Positions 18,364 through 27,335 of a DNA stretch of 64,000 nucleotides are shown in pieces (the first letter of the stretch is position 1; every line of letters begins with the position of its first letter). Made by a program: the position numbers and the translations under genes. The notes below the pieces were generated by a model. That model was not told where the DNA came from. It did not search any database and saw only the letters and a program-made list of their open reading frames with translations. This stretch comes from CAWATZ01 sp963784995 (GTDB lineage: Bacteria > Planctomycetota > Planctomycetia > Gemmatales > Gemmataceae). The stretch lies in NCBI GenBank assembly GCA_963784995.1, contig CAWATZ010000002.1:1240001-1304000 (forward strand), written 5' to 3'.

Positions 18364-19008
18364 ATGCGGACAAGCACGGACGAGAAAACGGTGCTGTACC
18401 TGATCCGGCACGGGGTGACCGAGGGCAGCATGGCCCGGCCGGCCCGACTGCAAGGCCGGCGGCACAATCCGCCCCTGGCCTCGCTGGGCGTCCGCCAGGC
18501 CGAGGCCACCCGCGATTTCCTCGCCATCCGGCCCATCGACCACTGCTATTGCAGTCCTCTGCTCCGGGCCGTGCAGACGGCGGCCATCGTCGCCGACCCG
18601 CATGGTCTGACCCCCCAGCCGCTGGCCGGGCTGACCGAGTGCGACCTGGGCCAATGGGAGGGGCTGGACTGGCCCACCATCCGCCGCCATGACCCGGCAA
18701 GCTACCAGCGCTTCCACGCCAACCCCGCCCGCTTCGGCTTCCCCGGCGGCGAAACCTTTGCCCTGGTCCAGCAGCGCACTGCTCCGGTCATCGAGGAACT
18801 GCTCCGCAGTCACCGCGGCGAGGCGGTCCTGGTCGTGGCCCATCACGCGGTCAACCGCATCTACCTCGCCGGGCTGCTCGGCCTCGGTCCCGACCAGGCC
18901 CGGCAGGTGACGCTGGACAGCTGCGGCATCTCCGTGGTCGTCCGCGCGGGCGAACAGACCTCGGTCGCGACCCTGAACGCGGCCTTTCATTTGCAGGGCG
19001 TCGCGTAG
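18364..19008 (+). CDS. Histidine phosphatase family protein
   Basis: 214 residues of the phosphoglycerate-mutase-like superfamily. The phosphorylated His lies in YLIRHGVTEG, the second catalytic region in AGLTECDLGQWEG, and the last His in VVAHHAVNRIYLAGLLG. This pattern fits the CobC/GpmB-like phosphatases, but the substrate (for example alpha-ribazole phosphate or a sugar phosphate) cannot be decided, and there are no cobalamin genes nearby. GGGAGAGAGGG precedes the ATG. The stop codon lies inside the left arm of a 29-bp palindrome. Confidence 0.85.
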   Translation: MRTSTDEKTVLYLIRHGVTEGSMARPARLQGRRHNPPLASLGVRQAEATRDFLAIRPIDHCYCSPLLRAVQTAAIVADPHGLTPQPLAGLTECDLGQWEGLDWPTIRRHDPASYQRFHANPARFGFPGGETFALVQQRTAPVIEELLRSHRGEAVLVVAHHAVNRIYLAGLLGLGPDQARQVTLDSCGISVVVRAGEQTSVATLNAAFHLQGVA

Positions 19009-19072
19009 CCGCAGGCGGCTCGCCTGCTGGCTTGCAGCGGGCCAAGCCAGCAGGCGAGCCGCCTGCGGCTAC
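19005..19072. repeat. Palindrome overlapping a stop codon, 29-bp perfect arms
   Basis: Arms at 19005-19033 and 19044-19072 are exact reverse complements around a 10-nt loop. The TAG stop of the phosphatase gene (19006-19008) lies inside the left arm, so the hairpin would start at the very end of the coding region. Confidence 0.9.
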
Positions 19073-19265
19073 GCCTGCTGGCTCGGCCCGGTCGCTCCTC
19101 ATCTCGAAAAATTCATCGTCTTCTTGTGGCCAACTCGAAACCTTTCCTGTAAAACAGGGTTGATTCAGGCAGACTAATCGTCGGCAACCGGAGAAACCTC
19201 GGTCAACTTCATAGGGTGTGAAGCCGACCGACAATCCATGTTCGGGAACTACAAGGAGTATCCCC

Positions 19266-19565
19266 ATGCTGCGCAAGATTCTCGGCATCCTGGTCGTGCT
19301 GGTGCTCTTCACGGGCATCATTCTGGCCGCGGAAACCAAGGGCAAGGTGATGAGCTACAAGAAAGGAGTTCTCACGGTTGCGGATAAGGAGTACATGCTG
19401 ACCAAGGATGCCACGGTATCCGTGGATGGCAGCGTAGTCACCGGGAAGGATCGAGGCAAGGCCCTCAAGGATGCAGCGGCCGACAAGCAGGAAGTGACCA
19501 TCACTTACGACAAGGACGGGGACAAGATCACCGTCAAGAAAGTCGAGATCAAGACCAAGAAGTAA
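19266..19565 (+). CDS. Small secreted protein, unknown function
   Basis: 99 residues. It has a signal peptide (LRKILGILVVLVLFTGIILAAE), then a short Lys-rich beta-type domain with repeated Val-Asp patterns (GVLTVADKEYMLTKDATVSVDG, EVTITYDKDGDKITVKKVEI). The ATG at 19266 is preceded by AAGGAG about 9 nt upstream, better than the upstream ATG at 19218. Similar short secreted proteins are common in planctomycetes, with no assigned function. It is convergent with glgC across a terminator. Confidence 0.7.
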   Translation: MLRKILGILVVLVLFTGIILAAETKGKVMSYKKGVLTVADKEYMLTKDATVSVDGSVVTGKDRGKALKDAAADKQEVTITYDKDGDKITVKKVEIKTKK

Positions 19566-19584
19566 GCCGGCGCTTGGCCAGAGC

Positions 19585-19626
19585 AACCAGCCCGGGGGCC
19601 AACCCCCTGGGCTGGTTCGTTTTTCT
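19585..19626. terminator. Rho-independent-type terminator between convergent genes
   Basis: The stem AACCAGCCCGGGGG (19585-19598) pairs with CCCCCTGGGCTGGTT (19603-19617), with one bulged base and a 4-nt loop. It is followed by CGTTTTTCT. It is the clearest hairpin plus T-tract in the window and lies between the small secreted protein gene and glgC. Confidence 0.75.
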
Positions 19627-19632
19627 CCTCCC

Positions 19633-20919
19633 TCAGATCACCGTGCCATCCGGCACCACCTCGCCGTTGGGAATCACCACGATGCCGTCGCGGATGACGT
19701 AGCAATCGCCGTCCTCGTGCTGCACCTGGCGGCGATTGACAATCTGCACGTTGCGGCCGATGCGGCAATCCTTGTCGATGATGGCCCGGACCACGACCGA
19801 GCCCTCGCCAACGCCGACGGCGGGCCGGCCCAGTCGATGGTTCTCCGCGAGTTGCTCCGGGCCCTCGTACTGGTCAGCCCCATTCAGCACCGTCTCGCGC
19901 AGTTGCACGCGCGGGCCGATCCGGCTGCGGACCCCAACCACCGAGCGCTCCAGCCGGCTGCCTGGCTGGACCTCGCAGCCGTCGGCGATCAGGGAATGCT
20001 CGACGTGGGCCGCCTGGATGCGGGAGGCGGGCAGGTTGCGCATGCGCGTGTAAATGACCCCCTCGGGACTGTGGAAGTCAAACGGCGGCCGATCGCTGGC
20101 CAGGGCCAGGTGGGCCTCGTGGTAGGAGTGGATGGTGCCCAGGTCCTCCCACCAGCCGGCAAACAGATGGGCCCGTATGGGCCGCTGGGCCAGGATTGGG
20201 ATCAGCACCTCGTGGACCAGGTCCAGGGCGGTCGGGTACTCCTCCAGGAGCCTGGCCAGGGCCGAGGCGCGGAAGAGGTAGATGCCCATGTTGGCCAGGT
20301 ACTCCCGCCCGGGGATTGCGTGACAGCGCCGGGCCAGCCACTCGGGAGCGGTATGGACCCGGGCCAGGTCCTCCATCGTCCGCGGCTTCTCGCACAGGTA
20401 GCGGACGCGCAGCTCGTCGTCCACCTTGACGATGCCCAGGTGAGCACAGCGCTCGGGCCGGACCGGCGTGACCGCCATGGTCACGTCCGCCTGGCTGTGC
20501 CGATGTTCCATGACCATCTGCTCGAAATCCATCCGATACACCTGGTCGCCGGACAGCACCAGGACATCGTGGCTGCCCGCCTCGGCGACGTAGCGCAGGT
20601 TCTGCCGCAGGGCGTCGGCGGTGCCCTGATACCAGAGGGAGGTTTCGTTGGTTTGCTGGGCGGCCAGGACCTCGATAAAGCCCTGGCTGAACGGCTCGAT
20701 CTTGTAGGTGTGCGCCAGGTGCCGGTGCAGGCTGACGCTGAGATACTGGGTCAGGACGTAGATCCTGTTGAGCCCGCTGTTGAGGCAATTGCTGATGGGC
20801 ACGTCAATGAGCCGATACTTGCCGGCCAGCGGCACGGCCGGTTCGCTGCGATGTTTGGTCAAGGGGTAGAGCCGGGCGCCCCGGCCGCCGCCCAGGATCA
20901 AGGTGAGGACGTTCTGCAT
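19633..20919 (-). CDS. glgC: Glucose-1-phosphate adenylyltransferase
   Basis: 428 residues; makes ADP-glucose from glucose 1-phosphate and ATP, the committed step of bacterial glycogen synthesis. The nucleotide-binding N terminus is LILGGGRGARLYPLTKHRSEPAVPLAGKYRLIDVPISNCLNSG. The substrate region includes YQGTADALRQN and LSGDQVYRMDF, followed by ANMGIYLF and WWEDLGTI. The left-handed beta-helix C terminus (SVVGVRSRIGPRVQLRETV, CRIGRNVQIVN) is complete. The ATG is at 20919, where the conserved QNVLTLILGGG begins. It is a single gene with no other glycogen genes in view. Confidence 0.95.
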   Translation of the reverse strand: MQNVLTLILGGGRGARLYPLTKHRSEPAVPLAGKYRLIDVPISNCLNSGLNRIYVLTQYLSVSLHRHLAHTYKIEPFSQGFIEVLAAQQTNETSLWYQGTADALRQNLRYVAEAGSHDVLVLSGDQVYRMDFEQMVMEHRHSQADVTMAVTPVRPERCAHLGIVKVDDELRVRYLCEKPRTMEDLARVHTAPEWLARRCHAIPGREYLANMGIYLFRASALARLLEEYPTALDLVHEVLIPILAQRPIRAHLFAGWWEDLGTIHSYHEAHLALASDRPPFDFHSPEGVIYTRMRNLPASRIQAAHVEHSLIADGCEVQPGSRLERSVVGVRSRIGPRVQLRETVLNGADQYEGPEQLAENHRLGRPAVGVGEGSVVVRAIIDKDCRIGRNVQIVNRRQVQHEDGDCYVIRDGIVVIPNGEVVPDGTVI

Positions 20920-21129
20920 GGAGAGACCCCCGGTACGCGACACCCGGAGAGGAGCCAGCTGCCCGCCAGCCACCCTCGTCGCCCTGCGGACATGGTAACA
21001 ATCCGGGAACCGCCGAGCAAAGAGAATTGTTATTCTGTCCCCTGCGGCCCGCCAATCTCGCCAGGCTTACCAGAACCGGAACAAGAGCAACACGAAAACG
21101 ATTGACAACCGAGAACAGAGGAGAGAGCC

Positions 21130-22014
21130 ATGAGTCAGTGGCTGCAGAACCTGAAAGTCGCCGGTCGGAGTCTCATGAGTCGCGGTCTGCTTGGAGCGGG
21201 TCTGGCGTTGACCCTGGTCGGGCTGCCGAGCGTGGCCCTGGCCCAGTCCCCTGCCCCCGTCCAGACGGACCCTGGCCTCCACAAGATGGTGATTTACAAC
21301 GGCGCCACGCGGACCGTTCACTACTTCGCCCCGGGCAGTTCGCCTGCCGAACAAACCGCCCTGAAGCAGCTGGAACAGGCCGAGAACCAGATGACCCTCA
21401 ACGATTCGCTGCAGTCCCTGAAGCAGCAGTACGTCAACACCGAGTCGCAGATGGAAGCACGCCGTCGCGAGGTCCAGCGCAAGCTCTACGGCCTCTCGAT
21501 CAACGACAGGACGAGCAGCTCGGCCACTTACAGCGGTGTCGGCCAGGGTCAGCCGTCCCCCTACGGCACGCCTTTCCTGACCTCCAACGGCGGCTGGTGG
21601 GGATTCCCTGGGGCTTACCCCTACTCGGGTTACTCCGGCAATCAGGTGACTCTCCAGCAGTCCAGTGAGACCAATCAGAGCCTGGCCAACGGCATCGGCG
21701 ACGAGGGTCAGTTCAAGCGTGCGATGGTGTCGGAGATGGCCCGCCAGGCCAACCCGGAAACCGCCGCCACCGCCCTTCGCAATTATGAAAACGCCCGGGC
21801 CAACCTTGGCAACGTCCGCCCCAGCGGCGTGGTTGCGGCTTCCTCCGAGACTGTGACGCCGCGGACAGCCACCGTTACCTTGAAGGACGGAGAGAAGATC
21901 ACCGGCATCCTGGTCCACCAGGACGGCACCTGGATTACCCTCCGGACGAAGAACTCCGAGGAACGGATCCGGATGCAAGACGTGAACCGAATCAAGCTGG
22001 AAGTCGGCAAGTAA
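21130..22014 (+). CDS. Secreted protein with coiled coil and SH3/Sm-like tail, unknown function
   Basis: 294 residues. A signal peptide ends near LPSVALAQ. The middle has a helical stretch (LKQLEQAENQMTLNDSLQSLKQQY) followed by a Gly/Tyr/Ser-rich linker (GGWWGFPGAYPYSGYSG). The tail TVTLKDGEKITGILVHQDGTWITLRTKNSEERI resembles the small beta barrels found at the end of many planctomycete secreted proteins. GAGGAGAGAGCC precedes the ATG. TGTTATTCT at 21028-21036 could be an extended -10 without a -35. The function is unknown. Confidence 0.7.
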   Translation: MSQWLQNLKVAGRSLMSRGLLGAGLALTLVGLPSVALAQSPAPVQTDPGLHKMVIYNGATRTVHYFAPGSSPAEQTALKQLEQAENQMTLNDSLQSLKQQYVNTESQMEARRREVQRKLYGLSINDRTSSSATYSGVGQGQPSPYGTPFLTSNGGWWGFPGAYPYSGYSGNQVTLQQSSETNQSLANGIGDEGQFKRAMVSEMARQANPETAATALRNYENARANLGNVRPSGVVAASSETVTPRTATVTLKDGEKITGILVHQDGTWITLRTKNSEERIRMQDVNRIKLEVGK

Positions 22015-22118
22015 GCGATTCCAGCAAAAGGTTGTGATCGACCGAGGTGAGGGGTTGTGAAAACAACCCCTCATCTGCCATTTCGGAGCGATGCCCCGGC
22101 AGCCTGCACGAACAGTGC

Positions 22119-22571
22119 TTACTTGTTGTCTGGCTTACCCTTCTCCTCTTTCGCCGGGTGAGGTGCCACCCCTTCCTTGTGGAGGCGGATCTCCGCCTCC
22201 AGGCGGAAGTAGGTCGCTGCGTCGGCATCGCCCTGCCGCGCTCGTCCTGCCCTGGCGAAGGCGCCCACCAGGCTCTCGACCTCGCGGGTCCGATCGAGAT
22301 GATCTCTGAGCGCTTTGACGCGGTCGCCCTTCTTGTCCGCCAGGGCCAATTCCGCCTCAAGCCAGCGTTCCGACCAGCCGAACAGATCGGACGGCTGGCC
22401 CTGGCCGGTTCGGATCCGGAGCTGGATGTCCTTGTACACCTTCTGGGCCGCCTCGAGGCGCTTCTCCAGGAGTTCCTTCGGAGCTGTCGGCGGCGCCGGG
22501 GCGGGGGCCGCCAGGGCCAGAAACGCGGTCACGAGGACGAGGCTCAGAGAGAGAAGGCCGGATCGCAACAT
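22119..22571 (-). CDS. Small secreted helical protein, unknown function
   Basis: 150 residues. The signal peptide (LLSLSLVLVTAFLALAAPA) is followed by a charged, mostly helical domain (KELLEKRLEAAQKVYKDIQLR and similar) ending in a Lys-rich tail. GAGGAAGTT lies directly before the ATG, which decides the start over the longer frame. A 16-bp hairpin separates it from the upstream DUF1080 gene. I recognise no family. Confidence 0.65.
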   Translation of the reverse strand: MLRSGLLSLSLVLVTAFLALAAPAPAPPTAPKELLEKRLEAAQKVYKDIQLRIRTGQGQPSDLFGWSERWLEAELALADKKGDRVKALRDHLDRTREVESLVGAFARAGRARQGDADAATYFRLEAEIRLHKEGVAPHPAKEEKGKPDNK

Positions 22572-22668
22572 AACTTCCTCCGGGACAAAGCGGCCAATGG
22601 ATGGTCGAACTTCTGAGTTTCCAGCCGGCTGGTTGCTATCGAGTGACGGAGACAGCCCAGGATCAGGA

Positions 22669-22706
22669 AGGCGAGCCCAGGGGGCTGACACCCCCTGGGC
22701 TCGCCT
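22669..22706. repeat. Hairpin after the DUF1080 gene, 16-bp perfect arms
   Basis: Arms at 22669-22684 and 22691-22706 are exact reverse complements around a 6-nt loop. It sits 7 nt past the stop of the DUF1080 gene on the minus strand and is probably a 3'-end structure for it. There is no T-tract. Confidence 0.8.
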
Positions 22707-22712
22707 CGCTGG

Positions 22713-23660
22713 TCATTTCTTCTCCACAAACCAGATGTTGCGGTAGACGACTGGGTTGCCGTGGTCCTGCAGGTCGATCTTCGTGGGTTTGATCGGTCCC
22801 TTCTTGAGAACGAAGTTCTCGTGGACAGGGACGCCGTTGTGCCAGACGGTCGCGACCACGTTGCCGTCCTTTTCCTGGATCTCCACGTCGTAGGTCTGCC
22901 AGGACAGCGGCGGCAGGCACATGTTGACGGCCGGCTTCTGCTTGCCGTAGAAGGCACCGCACTCGTTGTTGGCGCCTGTCAGGCCGAAACTGTCCAGCAC
23001 CTGAATCTCGGAACCCTGGACGTAGACCCCGCTATTGCCGCGACCCTGACCGCGGGCCTTCGGCTGGAACGGAGTCCGGAACTCCACGTGCAGCTTGCCG
23101 GCACCGATGCCCTTGGCGCTGGTGGTGCCGCAGTTGAGCAAGTTCTCCTCGACGATCTTGCCGCCCTTCCACTCGTCGGCGCTGGTGCCATCGAACAGGA
23201 TCAGTGCGCCCTGCGGAGGCTTCTCCCCCAGCGTCTTGCTCTTGCGTTCCACCCGCTTCAGCATAAACTCGGCCCCCTCGGGCCCCTTGCCCTGAAGCGT
23301 GCCGCCGGCGATGGTGCCGCTCCAGTCCTTGCCGGTGAGCGACGTCTTGCCGTCCTCGGTCCTGGCTTCCGCCCTGGTGCGGCCCTTGCCGTCCCAGCCA
23401 GCGCCAGGCAACCCGCCCGTCAGGAAATAAACGTCGAACTTCCCACCACCCAGCGCGACCACCTGGGCACCGAGTTTTCCCTTGCCGGTGATTTCGCCCT
23501 CATACTCGCCCTGGACCTTGAAGTCGGGACCGGCCTCAGCGGGATTGGTGAAAACGTCCGCGGGTTTCTTCGGTGGATCTTTTTTGTCCTGTAATGCCAG
23601 GACCGAAGAGACTGCCAGGAACAGGAACGCCAGGAGGAAGATGCGAACGGAGAGTTTCAT
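22713..23660 (-). CDS. DUF1080 secreted protein (3-keto-disaccharide hydrolase family)
   Basis: 315 residues. A signal peptide (IFLLAFLFLAVSSVLA) is followed by a beta-rich N-terminal module (about 40-150) and then a LamG-like DUF1080 domain beginning LILFDGTSADEWKGG and ending VVYRNIWFVEKK, with GNSGVYVQGSEIQVLDS in the middle. Family members are annotated as 3-keto-glycoside hydrolases, but activity in this protein is not shown. The ATG at 23660 is at the start of the signal sequence. It is divergent from the alpha/beta hydrolase gene. Confidence 0.85.
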   Translation of the reverse strand: MKLSVRIFLLAFLFLAVSSVLALQDKKDPPKKPADVFTNPAEAGPDFKVQGEYEGEITGKGKLGAQVVALGGGKFDVYFLTGGLPGAGWDGKGRTRAEARTEDGKTSLTGKDWSGTIAGGTLQGKGPEGAEFMLKRVERKSKTLGEKPPQGALILFDGTSADEWKGGKIVEENLLNCGTTSAKGIGAGKLHVEFRTPFQPKARGQGRGNSGVYVQGSEIQVLDSFGLTGANNECGAFYGKQKPAVNMCLPPLSWQTYDVEIQEKDGNVVATVWHNGVPVHENFVLKKGPIKPTKIDLQDHGNPVVYRNIWFVEKK

Positions 23661-23853
23661 GGTGTACCTCACGCAACGGAAACCGAACAGGCAGGACTGG
23701 TATCGGCCAGCAATGGTTTGACATATCCAGCCGTCAAGCCACCGAACAGATGGGCAACACTTCCTCGGCGTCGTACAACGACCTGGAAGGGCGGCCCGCG
23801 CCTGCCGCTCTCCTACCGCTTTTCGGACTTCGCTCCTGGCAAGGAAACCAACC

Positions 23854-26180
23854 ATGCGGTTATTCCCGTTTCTCCTTCTGTGGATCGCGACTCCTGCATG
23901 GTCCGCTGAACCCGGGTCCCTTCCCGGCACCAAGCCGCTGACTCAGACGGGCGATTTCTCCGCCTTGCAACTCTCCGGCATCGAGAAGTTCCTCCAGGCC
24001 CAGACGGCCGCCACGGTTGGCCGCCGACAGCAGTTCTGGAACCGCGACCACTCTTCCCGCGCTGCCTACGAGCGCTCGGTCGCGCCCAACCGCGACCACT
24101 TGCGGCGCATGCTGGGCGTGGTCGATGAGCGACTGCCCATCCGCGAGCTGGAGTACGTCAGCGGCACGGCGACGCCCGCGGTGATCTGTAAAACCAAGCA
24201 TTTCACCGTGCATGCCGTGCGCTGGCCGGTCCTCGAAGGAGTCGAGGGCGAAGGCTTGCTGCTGACACCCACGGAGCGAACCGTGGCCCACGTCGTAGCC
24301 TTGCCCGACGCCGATCAGACTCCCGAGATGATCGCCGGCCTGGCGCCGGGCTGCCGCCGGAAGCGCAGTGGGCCCGGCACCTGGCCGAGAACGGCTGCCA
24401 GGTCGTCCTTCCGACCCTGATCGACCGCAAGGACACCTGGTCCGGGGAGCCGACGATCTGGATGACCAACATTCCGCATCGGGAATGGATCTATCGTCCC
24501 GCCTTTGAGCTGGGCCGGCACGTCATCGGCTACGAGGTGCAGAAGGTGCTGGCCGTGGTGGACTGGTTCCGCAAGAGCGACCGCGACAAACCCATCGGCG
24601 TGGCCGGCTACGGCGAAGGCGGGCTGATCGCCTTCTGCAGCGCGGCGCTTGAGCCGAACATCGCTGCAACCCTGGTCAGCGGGTATTTCGAGGAGCGCGA
24701 GCAACTGCATCAGGAGCCGATCTATCGCAACGTGTTTGGCCTGCTGACCGAGTTCGGCGACGCGGAGATTGCCAGCCTGATCGCTCCGCGGCCGCTGATC
24801 CTCGAACACAGCCGGGCTCCCCAGGTCGAAGGTCCGCCGCCGGCCCGGCCGGGCCGACTGAACCAGGCCGCCCCGGGCCGAATCCGCACTCCAGCCCTTG
24901 CGGCGGTGCGCCGGGAAGTGCAGCGTGTACTCGCTCTCTTCCCCGAAAAGGGCCCGGCCCGACCGACTGTCGAGCTTGTCGCGCCGGAAACTCCGGGCAA
25001 CGCCGGGACCGAACCAGCCTTGCGCTCGTTCCTGCGGGCGCTGGGCCGGCCCGATCAGGCCCAGGTCCCTGCCGGCGAGCCCCTTCGCGATCTGCGCCCC
25101 AACTTCGATCCGACCCTTCGCCAGGAACGCCAGGTCCGGCAACTGGTCGAACACACCCAGCTGCTGCTGCGCCGTTCCCCCGAGACGCGACAGGCCTTCT
25201 GGAACAAGGCCAAACCTTCGACCGTCGCGGAGTGGGAAAAGTCCTGCGTCTATTATCGCCAGTACCTCGCCGAGGAAGTGATCGGCCGATTCGCAAATCC
25301 CCGTCTGGGCTGCAATCCACGTTCCCGGAAGATCCTGGAACGTGATCGGTGGATTGGCCACGAAGTGCTGCTCAACGTCTATCCCGACGTGTTCCTGTGG
25401 GGCTATCTGCTGGTGCCCAGGGACCTGAAACCGGGCGAGAAACGTCCGGTGGTCGTCTGCCAGCACGGACTGGAAGGCGTGCCGGCAGACGTCATCAACG
25501 ACGACCCGAAAAGTCAGGCTCACGCCGTCTACAAGGCGTTCGCGGCCCGTCTGGCGGAGCGTGGCTTCGTGGTGTTCGCGCCGCACCACTACTACCGCGG
25601 CGGGGACCGCTTCCGGCAGTTGCAACGGCTGGCCTATCCGCTCAAAAAAACTCTCTTCGCCGTGGTCGTGGCCCAGCATGAGCAGCTGCTGGACTGGCTT
25701 GGCCGGCTGCCCTTCGTCGATGGTTCGCGGATCGGGTTTTATGGGCTCTCCTATGGCGGTTTCTCGGCGCAGCGGCTGGGAGCGCTGCTCCCCGGATACG
25801 CTCTCGCGATCAATTCCGCCGAGTTCAACGACATGGCCCTGAAGAAGGCCAGCGTCCATCACAAGTACAGCTACCCGTTCCATCGGACCTACGAGGTCCA
25901 CGAATGGAACCTGGCCAACACCTTCAACTACAGCGACCTGGCCGGCCTGATCGCTCCCCGGCCCTTCATGGTGGAGCGCGGCCACGGCGACACGGTCGCT
26001 CCGGACGAGTGGGTGGCGGCGGAGTATGCGCGGGTGCGCCGCCTGTACGTCCGGCTGGGATTGGCGGAGCGCACGGCCATCGAGTTCTTTGACGGACCGC
26101 ACGTGATCCACGGGGTGGGCACGTTTGCGTTTCTGCACAAGCATTTGAAACACGAGCCGCCGGGTTTACCCCGGCGGTAA
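23854..26180 (+). CDS. Secreted tandem alpha/beta-hydrolase (one frameshift)
   Basis: About 775 residues in two frames joined near 24348, where one G appears lost (reading continues GLPPEAQWARHLAENGCQVV). A signal peptide is followed by two alpha/beta-hydrolase domains. In the first, the nucleophile elbow reads GVAGYGEGG, with Gly in place of Ser. In the second, the elbow is FYGLSYGGFS, with a catalytic Ser, followed by RPFMVERGHGD (Asp) and a late His in GPHVIHG. The second domain resembles dienelactone-hydrolase/acetyl-xylan-esterase-like enzymes. It is probably an exported esterase, with the first domain structural. Confidence 0.8.
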
Positions 26181-26211
26181 GAGCATGCCGAGAAACCGAC
26201 GACAACAATCC

Positions 26212-26286
26212 GAGCCGCGCACGCAGCGCAGCGGAGTAAGCGGCCTCTTGCATCCCGCTTACTCCGCTGCGCTGCGTGCGCGGCTC
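26212..26286. repeat. Palindrome, 32-bp perfect arms; second copy at 54140-54226
   Basis: Arms at 26212-26243 and 26255-26286 are exact reverse complements with an 11-nt loop. The same arm sequence recurs, with five extra matching bases per arm, at 54140-54176 and 54190-54226, so this is a dispersed element. It lies between the hydrolase stop and the deacetylase start. Confidence 0.9.
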
Positions 26287-26301
26287 AGTGGAGATGAAAC
26301 C

Positions 26302-27294
26302 ATGACAGCGCCTGTCTCGCCATCACGACGCACTTTTCTCGCCACGGCGGCCCTGGCCGCCGTTGGAGGAGCAGCGGCCCTGGGGAGTCGGCTTGGTGAG
26401 CGCAAGCAGGCCCTGGTAGCCATCACCTTCGACCTGGAGATGAGCCGGAACTTCCCCACCTGGGAAGACACCCACTGGGATTACGAGAAGGGCAACCTCA
26501 ACGCCGCCAGCAAGCGCTACACCACCGAGGCGGCCCGGCGGATCAAGGACCAGGGTGGAGTGCTGCACTGCTTCGCCGTCGGCCAGACCCTGGAGCAGGA
26601 GGACGTCGATTGGCTGAAGGACCTGGCACGGGCCGGGCATCTGATCGGCAATCACACCTACGATCACGTCAACGTCCTGGCCACCCGGCTGCAGGACATT
26701 CAGTATCGCTTTCAGCGCTGTCCCTGGCTGATCGAGGGCAAGCAGCCGGCCGAGGTCATTCGCGACAACATTCGCCTGGCAAGCACGGCGCTGAAGACCC
26801 GCGCGGGCATCACCGCGGCGGGCTTTCGCACACCGGGCGGCTTCGCCCGGGGACTGCTCGATCGGCCGGACCTTCAGCAGCTGCTCCTGGACCTGGGTTT
26901 TCGCTGGGCCAGCTGCAAGTACCCGGCCCACAAGATGTCCCCGGCCGGGAAAGAGCCGACCGCGGAGGTGTTCGATAGCATCGTCAAGGCCCAGGCGGAG
27001 GCGCAGCCCTTCAGGTATCCCAAGGGACTGGTGGAAGTGCCGATGTCGCCGGTGAGCGACATCAACGCCTTCCGGACGGGACGCTGGAAGCTGGACTGGT
27101 TCCTGGAGGCGCTGCGGCGAGCGCTGAACTGGGTGATCGACAACGGGGCGACGTTCGATTTTCTGGGGCATCCCTCGTGTCTTTACCTGGTCGATCCGCA
27201 GTTCCGGGCCGTCGAGCTGATCGTGGACGTGGTCCGCAAGGCCGGCGACCGGGCCAGGCTGGTGAGCCTGGAAGAGATCGCCCGGAGGGTCTGA
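26302..27294 (+). CDS. Tat-exported polysaccharide deacetylase-like protein
   Basis: 330 residues. The Tat-like signal contains SRRTFLATAAL. The NodB-type fold is shown by motif 1 ITFDLEM (metal Asp, but the usual second Asp is Leu), motif 2 HLIGNHTYDHVN (the two metal His) and motif 3 GFRTPGGF. Members remove N- or O-acetyl groups from polysaccharides in the envelope. The changed motif 1 resembles divergent planctomycete members, so activity is likely but the substrate is unknown. GTGGAGATG precedes the ATG, which lies right after the palindrome's right arm. Confidence 0.85.
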   Translation: MTAPVSPSRRTFLATAALAAVGGAAALGSRLGERKQALVAITFDLEMSRNFPTWEDTHWDYEKGNLNAASKRYTTEAARRIKDQGGVLHCFAVGQTLEQEDVDWLKDLARAGHLIGNHTYDHVNVLATRLQDIQYRFQRCPWLIEGKQPAEVIRDNIRLASTALKTRAGITAAGFRTPGGFARGLLDRPDLQQLLLDLGFRWASCKYPAHKMSPAGKEPTAEVFDSIVKAQAEAQPFRYPKGLVEVPMSPVSDINAFRTGRWKLDWFLEALRRALNWVIDNGATFDFLGHPSCLYLVDPQFRAVELIVDVVRKAGDRARLVSLEEIARRV

Positions 27295-27335
27295 TCGACC
27301 CAGGCCCACGAACGTCCGGCAGGTTGCGGTCTGAA

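Noticed and set aside
19717..21105. Plus-strand open frame of 462 codons opposite glgC
   Set aside because: glgC on the minus strand is complete with all conserved motifs; the plus frame has no family features.
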